64,000 nucleotides of DNA from UBA1413 sp964461455. GTDB taxonomy: Bacteria; Bacteroidota; Bacteroidia; Bacteroidales; Prolixibacteraceae. Positions 48,600 through 56,087 of the stretch are shown here, piece by piece. Position numbers and translations under genes: made by a program. The stretch is taken from NCBI GenBank assembly GCA_964461455.1, contig CAYWUJ010000011.1, positions 1 to 64,000 of the forward strand. Direction: 5' to 3'. The first letter of the stretch is position 1. Each line of letters opens with the position of its first letter. The notes beneath the pieces are model-generated. The model saw nothing but the letters and a program-made list of their open reading frames with translations. It searched no databases and was not told the origin of the DNA.

Positions 48600-50113
48600 T
48601 GACCATGGACTATATTTCAATAAAGAATAACAGCAGCCTGCCGCTCTCCTCAGTTCCGGAGGCGGACTACGGCACGTTTTCCGGGGTGAACACCGCGTTG
48701 CTTGACGGTCATCCGGGAAGGCACTGTGTGACCTACCACGGGATTCCCGAAAGGGAGAAGGTCAGGCTGATCTGCGCCATTGCCGACGACCACACGGGCG
48801 TGATTTTTCTCTCCTCATGCTTGGTCGGCCCCGGGGACACCCTTCCTTCCTTTTCTGCCAGGGTGCCTGCTTTTGAGCGGTTTGAAAGGGAGATTCACGA
48901 GAATTTCGGGGTTCAGTACCTTGACCATCCCTGGCTGAAGCCGGTACGTTACCCTTTCAACCGTGCCGACCGCTCCCAAACCATTGCCAACTATCCTTTT
49001 TATTCCATGGAGAGCGATGAACTGCACGAAGTGGGGGTAGGGCCCATTCATGCCGGAGTGATAGAACCGGGGCATTTCCGGTTTATCTGCAACGGGGAGC
49101 AGATCCTGCACCTGGAAATACAGCTGGGCTATCAGCACCGGGGCATCGAGGAGCTGCTGCTGCGGCGCCCGGCTCTTTTGCAACAGGCAACGGTGGCTGA
49201 AGGCATTGCCGGAGATACCGTGGTGGGGCATACCACGGCTTACTGCTTGGTCAGGGAAGCCCTCAGTGGTTTCCGGGAGCCAGGGGATATGGCCCTGAGC
49301 CGTACCGTGGCGCTGGAGCTGGAGCGCATGGCCATCCATACCGGCGACATGGCCGCCCTATGCACCGACGTGGCCTATCAGCTGGGAAGTGCCGTCTTCG
49401 GACGGCTGAGAACTCCCCTGGTGAATTTCTTCCAGGAGTGGGGAGGCAACCGCCTGGCCAAAGGATTGATCAGACCCGGGAAAAACCCGTTTCCCTTTAC
49501 GCCGCAACTCGCAGAGCGTCTCTTCGTCATTCTGGAACTCTATGAACGCGATTTTGAGGAGATGAGCGCCATGCTCTTTCATCTTCCCAGCGCCCTCTCC
49601 CGGTTCGAGAGAACAGGGGTGGTCTCCGCTGACGACCTGCTTTCCATCGGTGCCGTGGGCATGTCGGCACGAATGGGCGGCGTGCCCCGCGACATCCGCA
49701 GTAGCCATTCCTCGCACCTTTACCCGATCCTCGGCCACCAACCCGTGGTAAAACACCATGGCGATGTTTTATCGCGGCTGCAGATCCGCAGGGATGAAAT
49801 CAGACAGTCGATGCAATACCTCAGGCAGCTCATGGCCACTCTGCCAGAGCCCGGTGAGCCCGGTGAGCCCGGGGAAATGCCGTCAGTAATGAACCCGGGC
49901 GTGGTGGCCCTCTCGCTGGTCGAAGGGTGGAGGGGCGAAATCTGTCACTGCGCCGTCACCGGTGAAAAGGGAGAACTGCGCCATTACAAGGTTAAGGATC
50001 CGTCGTTCCATAACTGGATGGCCCTGGCCCTGGCAGTCCGCAACAACGAAATCTCCGATTTTCCGATATGTAACAAGAGTTTTAACCTGTCATACTGCGG
50101 CCATGATCTTTGA
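48599..50113 (+). CDS. Hydrogenase-related large subunit (HyfG/NuoCD type) lacking NiFe ligands
   Basis: A 504-residue soluble subunit. Residues about 1-120 are NuoC-like (FEREIHENFGVQYLDHPW); the rest is NuoD/hydrogenase large-subunit-like (LEIQLGYQHRGIEELL; LELERMAIHTGDMAALC). In true NiFe enzymes the first motif is CGxC; here the place reads EGIAGDT, with Ala 204 and Thr 207 instead of the two Cys. The C-terminal CxxC motif is also missing: the end reads FPICNKSFNLSYCGHDL, with single Cys 491 and Cys 500. Therefore no NiFe site can form. This matches the energy-converting hydrogenase-related (Ehr) group. A 9-base repeat encodes PGEPGEPGE near residue 420. It overlaps the next gene by 11 bases. 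Confidence 0.92.
   Translation: MTMDYISIKNNSSLPLSSVPEADYGTFSGVNTALLDGHPGRHCVTYHGIPEREKVRLICAIADDHTGVIFLSSCLVGPGDTLPSFSARVPAFERFEREIHENFGVQYLDHPWLKPVRYPFNRADRSQTIANYPFYSMESDELHEVGVGPIHAGVIEPGHFRFICNGEQILHLEIQLGYQHRGIEELLLRRPALLQQATVAEGIAGDTVVGHTTAYCLVREALSGFREPGDMALSRTVALELERMAIHTGDMAALCTDVAYQLGSAVFGRLRTPLVNFFQEWGGNRLAKGLIRPGKNPFPFTPQLAERLFVILELYERDFEEMSAMLFHLPSALSRFERTGVVSADDLLSIGAVGMSARMGGVPRDIRSSHSSHLYPILGHQPVVKHHGDVLSRLQIRRDEIRQSMQYLRQLMATLPEPGEPGEPGEMPSVMNPGVVALSLVEGWRGEICHCAVTGEKGELRHYKVKDPSFHNWMALALAVRNNEISDFPICNKSFNLSYCGHDL
49847..49873 (+). repeat. Threefold 9-base coding repeat in the large-subunit gene
   Basis: GAGCCCGGT, GAGCCCGGT, GAGCCCGGG in a row, encoding Glu-Pro-Gly three times (residues 417-425) in a surface loop. 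A likely slippage site, in frame at any copy number. Confidence 0.85.
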
Positions 50114-50855
50114 CAATCTGAAAATATGGATTCACCAGGGGAAACAGTTCATTCCTGATGTCACCACGGCAGAGGTGCCGGGGGTTTTCAGGGGCCGGCC
50201 GGTGATCAGCCGGGACCCCGTCGATGGGAAAGCCCTGGTTTCCCTTTGTCCGACAGGAGCCATCACTGCCGGTCCTGTGACCATCGACCTGGGGAAATGT
50301 ACCTTTTGCGGAGAGTGTGCCCGGCAGTTCCCGGGAAAAATCAGCTTCACCAAAGACTACCATTTGTCATCGAACAACCGTGAGGGCCTCATCGTCAGGG
50401 AAGGAGAGGATAAACCGGTGGAAGTCCTTCCGCATCTGGTCCGCCGTGAGGTGCGCCGCGTTCTGGGGAGATCGCTGAAACTGCGCCAGGTGTCGGCGGC
50501 GGGTGACAACAGTGCCGAATGGGAACTCAATGCCGCCAACAACGTGCAGTTTGACATGAGCCGCTTTGGCATTGAATTCGTAGCCTCGCCGCGTCATGCC
50601 GACGGGGTGGTGATCACCGGTCCCATTTCCGGAAATATGGCGGAACCCCTGCAGATCTGCTATGAGGCCATTCCGGAACCGAAAATTGTCGTCCTGGCCG
50701 GCACCGATGCCATCAGCGGCGGCATCTTTGAAGGATCCCCGGCACTGAACAGGGAGTTTCTGAACCACACACAGGTCGATTTGTACATCGCCGGAAATCC
50801 GCCCCATCCCCTGACGATCATCAACGGCCTGCTCGACCTCACACGGAAGATGTAA
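50103..50855 (+). CDS. Hydrogenase-related small subunit (ferredoxin plus NuoB-like) lacking the proximal-cluster cysteines
   Basis: A 250-residue protein. Residues about 40-80 form a ferredoxin-like unit with four Cys (C49 in SLCPTGAI; C66, C69, C72 in CTFCGEC), enough for one [4Fe-4S] cluster. Residues about 125-250 are clearly NuoB/HyfI/HycG-like (SRFGIEFVASPRHADGVVITG, DAISGGIFEGS, NPPHP). In active homologues four Cys bind the proximal cluster; here all are replaced: Ala 145 and Val 148 (NAANNV for CNxC), Asp 202 (GTDAISGG for GxCAISGG) and Asn 232 (AGNPPHP for PGCPPRP). Only an unrelated Cys 186 remains. So electrons cannot follow the standard route to this site. ATG 50103 overlaps the large-subunit gene. 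Confidence 0.92.
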   Translation: MIFDNLKIWIHQGKQFIPDVTTAEVPGVFRGRPVISRDPVDGKALVSLCPTGAITAGPVTIDLGKCTFCGECARQFPGKISFTKDYHLSSNNREGLIVREGEDKPVEVLPHLVRREVRRVLGRSLKLRQVSAAGDNSAEWELNAANNVQFDMSRFGIEFVASPRHADGVVITGPISGNMAEPLQICYEAIPEPKIVVLAGTDAISGGIFEGSPALNREFLNHTQVDLYIAGNPPHPLTIINGLLDLTRKM

Positions 50856-50900
50856 TAACAGGATGGGTTATGGAGACTCATAGGAATAAATACTAAAGTT

Positions 50901-52154
50901 ATGGTCACAATGTTTCGTAGAACGGGATTTGTTTTTTTGCTCCTTCTTCAGTGGGTTCCTCTGTTTTTGTTTTCTCAGGAAGTCGCCCAGTGGCGTGGTC
51001 CGGGGCGTGACGGGAAGTATCCCGGCACATCGCTTCTCAGGGAGTGGCCTGAGGAAGGGCCCCCGATGCTCTGGTCGTATGAAGGGCTGGGGGCTGGCAT
51101 GGGAAGTCCCGTGGTGTCGGCGGGGAAGATTTATGTGACCGGCATTCCCGACACCCTGGGAGGAATGGGCAGGCTCCATGTTTTTGACCTGAAGGGAGAG
51201 GTGCTGTGGACCAAAGATTACGGCAGTGACTTCACGGCGTTGTTTGCCGGCGCCCGGTCGACCCCCACGGTGGCCGGGGATCATCTTTACATAGAAAGCG
51301 GAAATGGCATGGTATACTGCCTGAATGCCCATACCGGCGAGCAGATCTGGTCCCTCGATTTTTTCAAAGATCTGAAGGCCGATTCGGTACAGTTCGGATT
51401 TTCGGAATCGTTGCTCGTTGACGGTGACCGGCTCTTCTGCACTCCGGGAGGGAAGAGCCATAACCTGGTGGCCCTTAACCGGTTCACGGGAGAGATCATC
51501 TGGTCGTCACCGGGTTCCGGGGAGCAGGCCACCTATTCCTCGCCGCTTCTTTTCACTCATCATGGCCGTGCCATGATCGTTAACCTTACGGCCTCCTCGA
51601 TTATGGGACTCGATGCCGGCAGCGGCGAGGTGCTGTGGAAGATGTTTCAGTACCAGGACAATAAGATCCATGCCAATACGCCTCTTTACCATGAAGGGGA
51701 CATTCTGGTGTCGAGCACGTCGCGTAAGGACAGCTCGGGACTGGTGATGCTCAGGCTTTCCCCCGGGGGCGATTCGGTCAGGGTGCTGTGGCGCAACAAG
51801 GCCATCATCAACCTCTCGGGCGGCGCGATCCTCAACGACAGCTCCATTTATATGTCGGCTTACCTTCAGCCGAAATGGTACTGTATCGACAGGGCCACAG
51901 GGAAGGTCAGAACTACTTCGGGAGAATTGGGGGGCGGGGTGGTCCTCTATGCCGATGGTCTTTACTATTGTTATGCCGAGAGGGATGGCGAGATGGCCCT
52001 GGTGGAAGCCACTCCTGAGAAATTCAGGGTCATCAGCCGTTTCAGGGTTCCCCTGGGGTCGGCACAGCACTGGGCCCACCCCGTGATCAGCGCAGGGATG
52101 CTCCTGATCAGGCATGGTAATGCCCTGATGGCTTACGATATAAGGGAACGGTAG
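50901..52154 (+). CDS. Exported PQQ-like beta-propeller protein
   Basis: A 417-residue protein with a signal peptide (hydrophobic FVFLLLLQWVPLFLFSQ) followed by beta-propeller blades of the PQQ-enzyme-repeat type: QWRGPGRDGKYPG, HVFDLKGEVLWTKDYG, NGMVYCLNAHTGEQIWSLDF, LVALNRFTGEIIW, LDAGSGEVLWKM. These blades are found both in quinoprotein dehydrogenases and in scaffold proteins such as BamB; here there is no dehydrogenase active-site signature that I can see, so a structural or binding role is more likely. It starts 45 bases after the hydrogenase-related operon and could be read from the same transcript. ATG 50910 is an alternative start. Confidence 0.88.
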   Translation: MVTMFRRTGFVFLLLLQWVPLFLFSQEVAQWRGPGRDGKYPGTSLLREWPEEGPPMLWSYEGLGAGMGSPVVSAGKIYVTGIPDTLGGMGRLHVFDLKGEVLWTKDYGSDFTALFAGARSTPTVAGDHLYIESGNGMVYCLNAHTGEQIWSLDFFKDLKADSVQFGFSESLLVDGDRLFCTPGGKSHNLVALNRFTGEIIWSSPGSGEQATYSSPLLFTHHGRAMIVNLTASSIMGLDAGSGEVLWKMFQYQDNKIHANTPLYHEGDILVSSTSRKDSSGLVMLRLSPGGDSVRVLWRNKAIINLSGGAILNDSSIYMSAYLQPKWYCIDRATGKVRTTSGELGGGVVLYADGLYYCYAERDGEMALVEATPEKFRVISRFRVPLGSAQHWAHPVISAGMLLIRHGNALMAYDIRER

Positions 52155-52258
52155 CCCGTTTTCCCGGCATGCCGGCACTCTTTTATACCGGGGAATTCAT
52201 GCCTTTTTATTCCGGGAGGCAGGACCCGGAAATGGCCATGAGGCTGGGGCGTCGGCGG

Positions 52259-53638
52259 TTACCGTGGTGCCTGCTGAAAGACGATTTCGCTGATTCCAGC
52301 CACTGAACCTGTGTCGTTCAGGTAAATCCGGATATTCAGTTTGTTGTCTCTTACCCTGACGATCTTCTCAGGGGTCCACGTATACTCTCCTTTTCCCAGG
52401 GAGAAGGTGCCTGCTGTGACGCCCTCGTATTCGATCCTCTGCCAGGAGGGAAGAAGGCCATCGCCCACACTTGCCCTGATACGGTAAACCCCGTTCTGAA
52501 CGCTGATCTGATATTCATACCAGGGGTGGGGGTTGGCACATTCGGCGGCCTTGCCCTGGAAAAGGAGCCTGGAGAGGCGCACGTTACCGTTCTGGCGCGA
52601 GGAGACCCACTCCACCTTACCCGTGGTATTCCAGTTTTCCAGGAGCCATCCTGTTCCCTGGTATTCTTCAAATGCCGAGGCATTTTTAACATTTCCCTGA
52701 GGGCCGGCAGCTCTGCCGAAAAGGATCTGGCCCTTGGTGAATAGCTGGCTGTTCAGGGGTTGACGGCCATAATAAAGTTCCAGAAGCTGGGGAAAGAAGT
52801 TGACGATGTTGGCTTCGGCGTTTTTCAGCGTGGGGAGGCTGTCGGACCTGACCACCGTGAGGTGAAGGTTTTCCTGGTTTCCGTCGCCCCAGATGGTCCC
52901 CAGGGGGTCCCCCTTCTGCACCTGCTGGTTGCGGCTGACCATCAGGTTTCTGTTGAACAGGTTGCGGTAAATGTAAAAGATGCCGGGAGAGGAGGCACTC
53001 TCAATACATACTGCGGCTTTTGGCTCTTCAGTGCCGGGGATGCGGTTTTCCACCCATACTACCTTTCCGGCTTCCATGGCCAGAATGGCATATTTCTCCA
53101 ATCCCCGGGCATTGGGCATGTCAATGGCCACCCCGGGGTGGAAAAAGTCATTCCCTGTACTCTCCACTCCGGCACCCATGTAAGAGAACATGTAAGTATC
53201 CTCGTTGTTGCGCCAAAGGTATCCACCGGTGAAGGAGACCGGAAAGGTGAAATCCCAGGCCTCAATCAGGGAGCCTGCGGCAGGAGAAAGGGCCACCAGA
53301 ACATCCTTCTCCAGGAGTCCGTGGTTTTCTTTTCTGGAGGAAAGGGCCGCCACATTTTTGTTGTCGGCCACAAAGATCCTCAGGTTTCCGAGAATGACCG
53401 CCGGCGACCGGAAGCTAACCCCTATCCATGCGGTGTCGTGATCCACCCTGATGCGGTTGTAATGGTTCTTCATGGCGAGAAGTTCCACTTCTGATTCCCC
53501 GAAAGTAAATGTTTCTTTCAGGGCGAGGTTTACGTAGGTGGCATTTCCCCATCTGAAGGGGCCGGAAGCCCGGCCTTCCTTTGCCAGGGCAGCTGTCATC
53601 AGGAGCAGGGAGATGAGGAGTAATAATTTTCTGTTCAT
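52259..53638 (-). CDS. Exported protein with degenerate M23 peptidase-like domain
   Basis: A 459-residue protein with a signal peptide (LLLLISLLLMTAALA). Residues about 150-280 resemble a lysostaphin-type M23 domain: FFHPGVAIDMPNARG gives the H-x4-D zinc motif and AILAMEAGKVVWVEN and VQKGDPLGTIWG the usual strands, but the final HxH motif reads ENLHLTV, with Asn in place of the first His. One zinc or catalytic ligand is thus missing and activity is doubtful. Residues about 320-459 form a beta-rich C-terminal part, perhaps a carbohydrate-binding-like sandwich. It starts 5 bases after the aldose epimerase gene and shares its transcript. Confidence 0.8.
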   Translation of the reverse strand: MNRKLLLLISLLLMTAALAKEGRASGPFRWGNATYVNLALKETFTFGESEVELLAMKNHYNRIRVDHDTAWIGVSFRSPAVILGNLRIFVADNKNVAALSSRKENHGLLEKDVLVALSPAAGSLIEAWDFTFPVSFTGGYLWRNNEDTYMFSYMGAGVESTGNDFFHPGVAIDMPNARGLEKYAILAMEAGKVVWVENRIPGTEEPKAAVCIESASSPGIFYIYRNLFNRNLMVSRNQQVQKGDPLGTIWGDGNQENLHLTVVRSDSLPTLKNAEANIVNFFPQLLELYYGRQPLNSQLFTKGQILFGRAAGPQGNVKNASAFEEYQGTGWLLENWNTTGKVEWVSSRQNGNVRLSRLLFQGKAAECANPHPWYEYQISVQNGVYRIRASVGDGLLPSWQRIEYEGVTAGTFSLGKGEYTWTPEKIVRVRDNKLNIRIYLNDTGSVAGISEIVFQQAPR

Positions 53639-53643
53639 GGAAA

Positions 53644-54768
53644 TCAGCGTACCGAGAATTTGAAGAGGGTGGTTGACCTGAGGGTATCACCCGGGTTGAG
53701 CAGGGTCGTGGGGAAGTGGGGTTTGTTGGGGGAGTCGGGGAAGTGCTGGGTTTCGAAGCAGAAGCCGGTCCGTTTTCCGTAGGCGACACCGCTCTTTCCC
53801 ACTTCTGTGCCTTTGAGGTGGTTGCCTGAGTATAGCTGAACACCGGGTTCAGTGGTGAATACCTCCATATAGCGGCCGCTTTCAGGCTCCCAGGCCGATG
53901 CGGCGAAGCGGGGCTCCGGGGTTTGTTCGCCCAGGACATAGTTGAAATCATAGCCCATGGCCATCTGCAGTTGCGGATCAGGGGCGTCGATCCTCTCCCC
54001 CAGGGCATGGGGAGTGGTGAAATCAAGGGGCGTTCCCCTGACGTTCATGAACTCACCGGTGGGGATCATGAAGGCGTCGACCAGGGTCACCTCTTCGGCC
54101 ATGATGACCACCTGGTGGTCGAGAATATCGCCGTTCCCTTCGCCGCGAAGGTTAAAATAGCTGTGGTTGGTCAGGTTGAAATGGGTGGCCTTGTCGCTGA
54201 CCGCTTCGTAATCGATGCGCAGTTCATTCTCAGGGGTGAGAGTAAAGGTGGTCTTTACGGTTTTATTCCCCGGGAATCCCCACTCCCCGTCGGGAGAGTG
54301 CAGGGTCATCACCACCCGGTTTCCCTCTTGTTGTGCATCCCATACCTGACGGTAAAAGCTGTCAGGCCCCGAATGGATGGAGTTCTTACCGTTGTTTCCG
54401 GGAAGGCGGAACAGCTCATCGCCAATGGTGAAGGCCGCGCCGGCAATACGGTTGGCAAAAGGACCTATGGTCGCTCCGTGGCTGGCTCCGTATTTCAGAT
54501 AGCCCGCCATGGAGGAAAACCCCAGGACCACGTCGGCCGCATCTCCATCTCTTCCGGGAACGACGACAGAAACGATTTTGGCTCCGTAATTGGTCAGGGA
54601 AACACGCATGCCACGCTCATTGGTGAGCGTGTAAAGTGCGGTTTTTTTGCCGTTCAGGAGGGTGTCAAAGGCAGCAGGCCGGAGGTCCATAACAGAGTTT
54701 TTTGTGGTTTTTGGTGAACAGGTAATGAGGAGTAACAACAAGGGTAAAAATGAAAATGGTCGCATCAT
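53644..54768 (-). CDS. galM: Aldose 1-epimerase, predicted lipoprotein
   Basis: A 374-residue galactose mutarotase-family enzyme that interconverts sugar anomers. It has a lipoprotein signal (LLLLLITC, Cys near residue 17), so acts outside the cytoplasm, as many Bacteroidota GalM proteins do. Family motifs: NYGAKIVSVVVPGRDGD, GATIGPFANRIAGAAFTI (with the substrate-binding Asn-Arg), HSGPDSFYRQVWD, the catalytic His in NLTNHSYFNL and catalytic Glu in KRTGFCFETQHFPDSPN. Intact. It precedes the M23-like gene in a two-gene unit. Confidence 0.94.
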   Translation of the reverse strand: MMRPFSFLPLLLLLITCSPKTTKNSVMDLRPAAFDTLLNGKKTALYTLTNERGMRVSLTNYGAKIVSVVVPGRDGDAADVVLGFSSMAGYLKYGASHGATIGPFANRIAGAAFTIGDELFRLPGNNGKNSIHSGPDSFYRQVWDAQQEGNRVVMTLHSPDGEWGFPGNKTVKTTFTLTPENELRIDYEAVSDKATHFNLTNHSYFNLRGEGNGDILDHQVVIMAEEVTLVDAFMIPTGEFMNVRGTPLDFTTPHALGERIDAPDPQLQMAMGYDFNYVLGEQTPEPRFAASAWEPESGRYMEVFTTEPGVQLYSGNHLKGTEVGKSGVAYGKRTGFCFETQHFPDSPNKPHFPTTLLNPGDTLRSTTLFKFSVR

Positions 54769-55071
54769 CCGATATTTTGCCCGAAAGTAGGAAAAAATGG
54801 GCTTCGTTATCCGGAAAATGAGGAAAAGGTTGGTTGGGACCCCTGGCCCCCTTCACGCTGGCAAAGGTATAACGCATCAGATTAATGATTAAGTTTGTTC
54901 AGGCTCCCGGCCGCCCGTGAGGGATCGTCCAGCCACTTCTGAATGAAAGACCCCGGGAGATGCGGGGGATTCCCGTGACTTTCTGAAAGGAAGAGCGGGT
55001 TCACCCGGTTAAAAGAGCCGTTGGAACAGGGACAAGGGAACCATCATCGGTAATAAGGAGGGGGAACAGCT
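54769..55071. other. 303-base divergent intergenic region
   Basis: No gene visible. It holds the probable galM -7 box (54862-54869) and, just ahead of the epimerase ATG, a strong purine-rich AAGGAGGGGG ribosome site (55051-55066), unusual in a phylum that seldom uses Shine-Dalgarno sequences. Confidence 0.5.
54862..54869 (-). promoter_or_regulatory. Possible -7 box of the galM operon (TACCTTTG)
   Basis: Minus-strand TACCTTTG, 94 bases upstream of the galM ATG. No -33 element at the usual distance. Confidence 0.35.
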
Positions 55072-55947
55072 ATGAGAATTGCGTTGTCGGGATACCGGGG
55101 TATGATCGGGAGTACCCTGGAGAGGGAACTGGCGGAAGCCGGCCATGTGGTGGTGCGGCTGACCCGCGAAATGTTGTATGATACCGGGGGATCTCTCCTG
55201 GTGCGTGAGCTCAGGGGGTGTGACGGGGTGATCCATCTGGCGGGGGCACCGGTTTTGCAGCGGTGGACGGTCCAACGGCGCCGGGTGATCCTGGAAAGCC
55301 GTACGGTGACTACCCACCACCTGGCGTCAGCCCTCATGGCCCTGCCCGCCGCCGAACGGCCTTCCCTGTTTTTGACGGCCTCGGCCATAGGGATCTACCG
55401 GAACGGCGAACTCCATGATGAGGAGAGCACCCGCTATGACACCCATTTTGCCGCTGAAGTGACCCGCGAATGGGAGCAGGCTTCCGCACAGCTTGAGGGA
55501 GTCCTGCGTCGCGTGGTCTTCAGAATCGGCCTGGTCCTGGATGCCCGGTCCCGGCTGATCGCCCTGCTCTGGTGGCCCTTTCTGCTGGGAGTGGGCGGTC
55601 CCGTAGGTTCCGGCAGGCAGCCCTTCCCGTTTATTCATATGATTGATCTGGTCAGGGCTTTCCTCCATGCCCTGGAAAATTCTGACATGAGGGGAATTTA
55701 TAATCTGACGGCTCCCGAACAGGTCACCAACCGTGATTTTGCACGCCAGCTGGGCACCACTCTTCATCGTCCTTCCCTGATCCCCGTACCGGCATTTTTC
55801 ATGAAGTTTCTTTTTGGCAAAGCGGCCATCCTGACCACCGACAGTCCTGCGGTGACCCCTGCGCGCCTGCCCGCCACCGGGTTTACCTATTTATACCCTT
55901 CCCTGCGCCTTGCCCTGGAAGAGGTGGTAGGGAGCAAACGGAAATGA
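55072..55947 (+). CDS. TIGR01777 family NAD(P)-binding epimerase-like protein
   Basis: A 291-residue protein of the extended SDR family (YfcH/SulA-like, TIGR01777). The nucleotide-binding GxxGxxG is GYRGMIG (residues 7-13); CDGVIHLAGAPV, SRTVTTHHLASAL and LTASAIGIY follow the family pattern, and the C-terminal DUF1731 domain is seen from NLTAPEQVTNRDFARQLGTTL onward. The reaction catalysed by these proteins is unknown. In the family's usual PV.QRWT stretch this one reads PVLQRWTVQRRRVILESR, as expected. The start is fixed by a strong AAGGAGGGGG ribosome site 6 bases upstream. It stands alone. Confidence 0.9.
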   Translation: MRIALSGYRGMIGSTLERELAEAGHVVVRLTREMLYDTGGSLLVRELRGCDGVIHLAGAPVLQRWTVQRRRVILESRTVTTHHLASALMALPAAERPSLFLTASAIGIYRNGELHDEESTRYDTHFAAEVTREWEQASAQLEGVLRRVVFRIGLVLDARSRLIALLWWPFLLGVGGPVGSGRQPFPFIHMIDLVRAFLHALENSDMRGIYNLTAPEQVTNRDFARQLGTTLHRPSLIPVPAFFMKFLFGKAAILTTDSPAVTPARLPATGFTYLYPSLRLALEEVVGSKRK

Positions 55948-56016
55948 CCCCAGTATGCTACGGAACCCGGGACCGGGGATCGGTGAGGCTTCCGCAAGGA
56001 AGAGACCGGGGATCTT

Positions 56017-56052
56017 AAAAAAAAAGCCATCCCTTTTTACGGGGACAGCCTT
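56017..56052 (-). terminator. Rho-independent terminator of pckG
   Basis: On the minus strand AAGGCTGTCCC pairs with GGGATGGCTTT around a loop of about 8 bases, followed by nine T. It is 36 bases past the pckG stop. Confidence 0.85.
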
Positions 56053-56087
56053 CAGTATGGTGTCAAACTAAAAATGCTTCCGGAAAG

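Noticed and set aside
48599..50855. Functional NiFe hydrogenase
   Set aside because: Both NiFe-binding Cys motifs and the proximal-cluster Cys residues are absent, and no maturation (hyp) genes are nearby.
52164..52175. 12-base palindrome CCGGCATGCCGG after the PQQ-propeller gene as a terminator
   Set aside because: It has no loop and no T-run directly after it; too weak to call.
55971..56014. 11-base direct repeat GACCGGGGATC and a CTTCCGCAAGGAAG hairpin after the TIGR01777 gene
   Set aside because: Short, no T-run after the hairpin, and no other copies noticed; not enough to call a terminator or repeat family.
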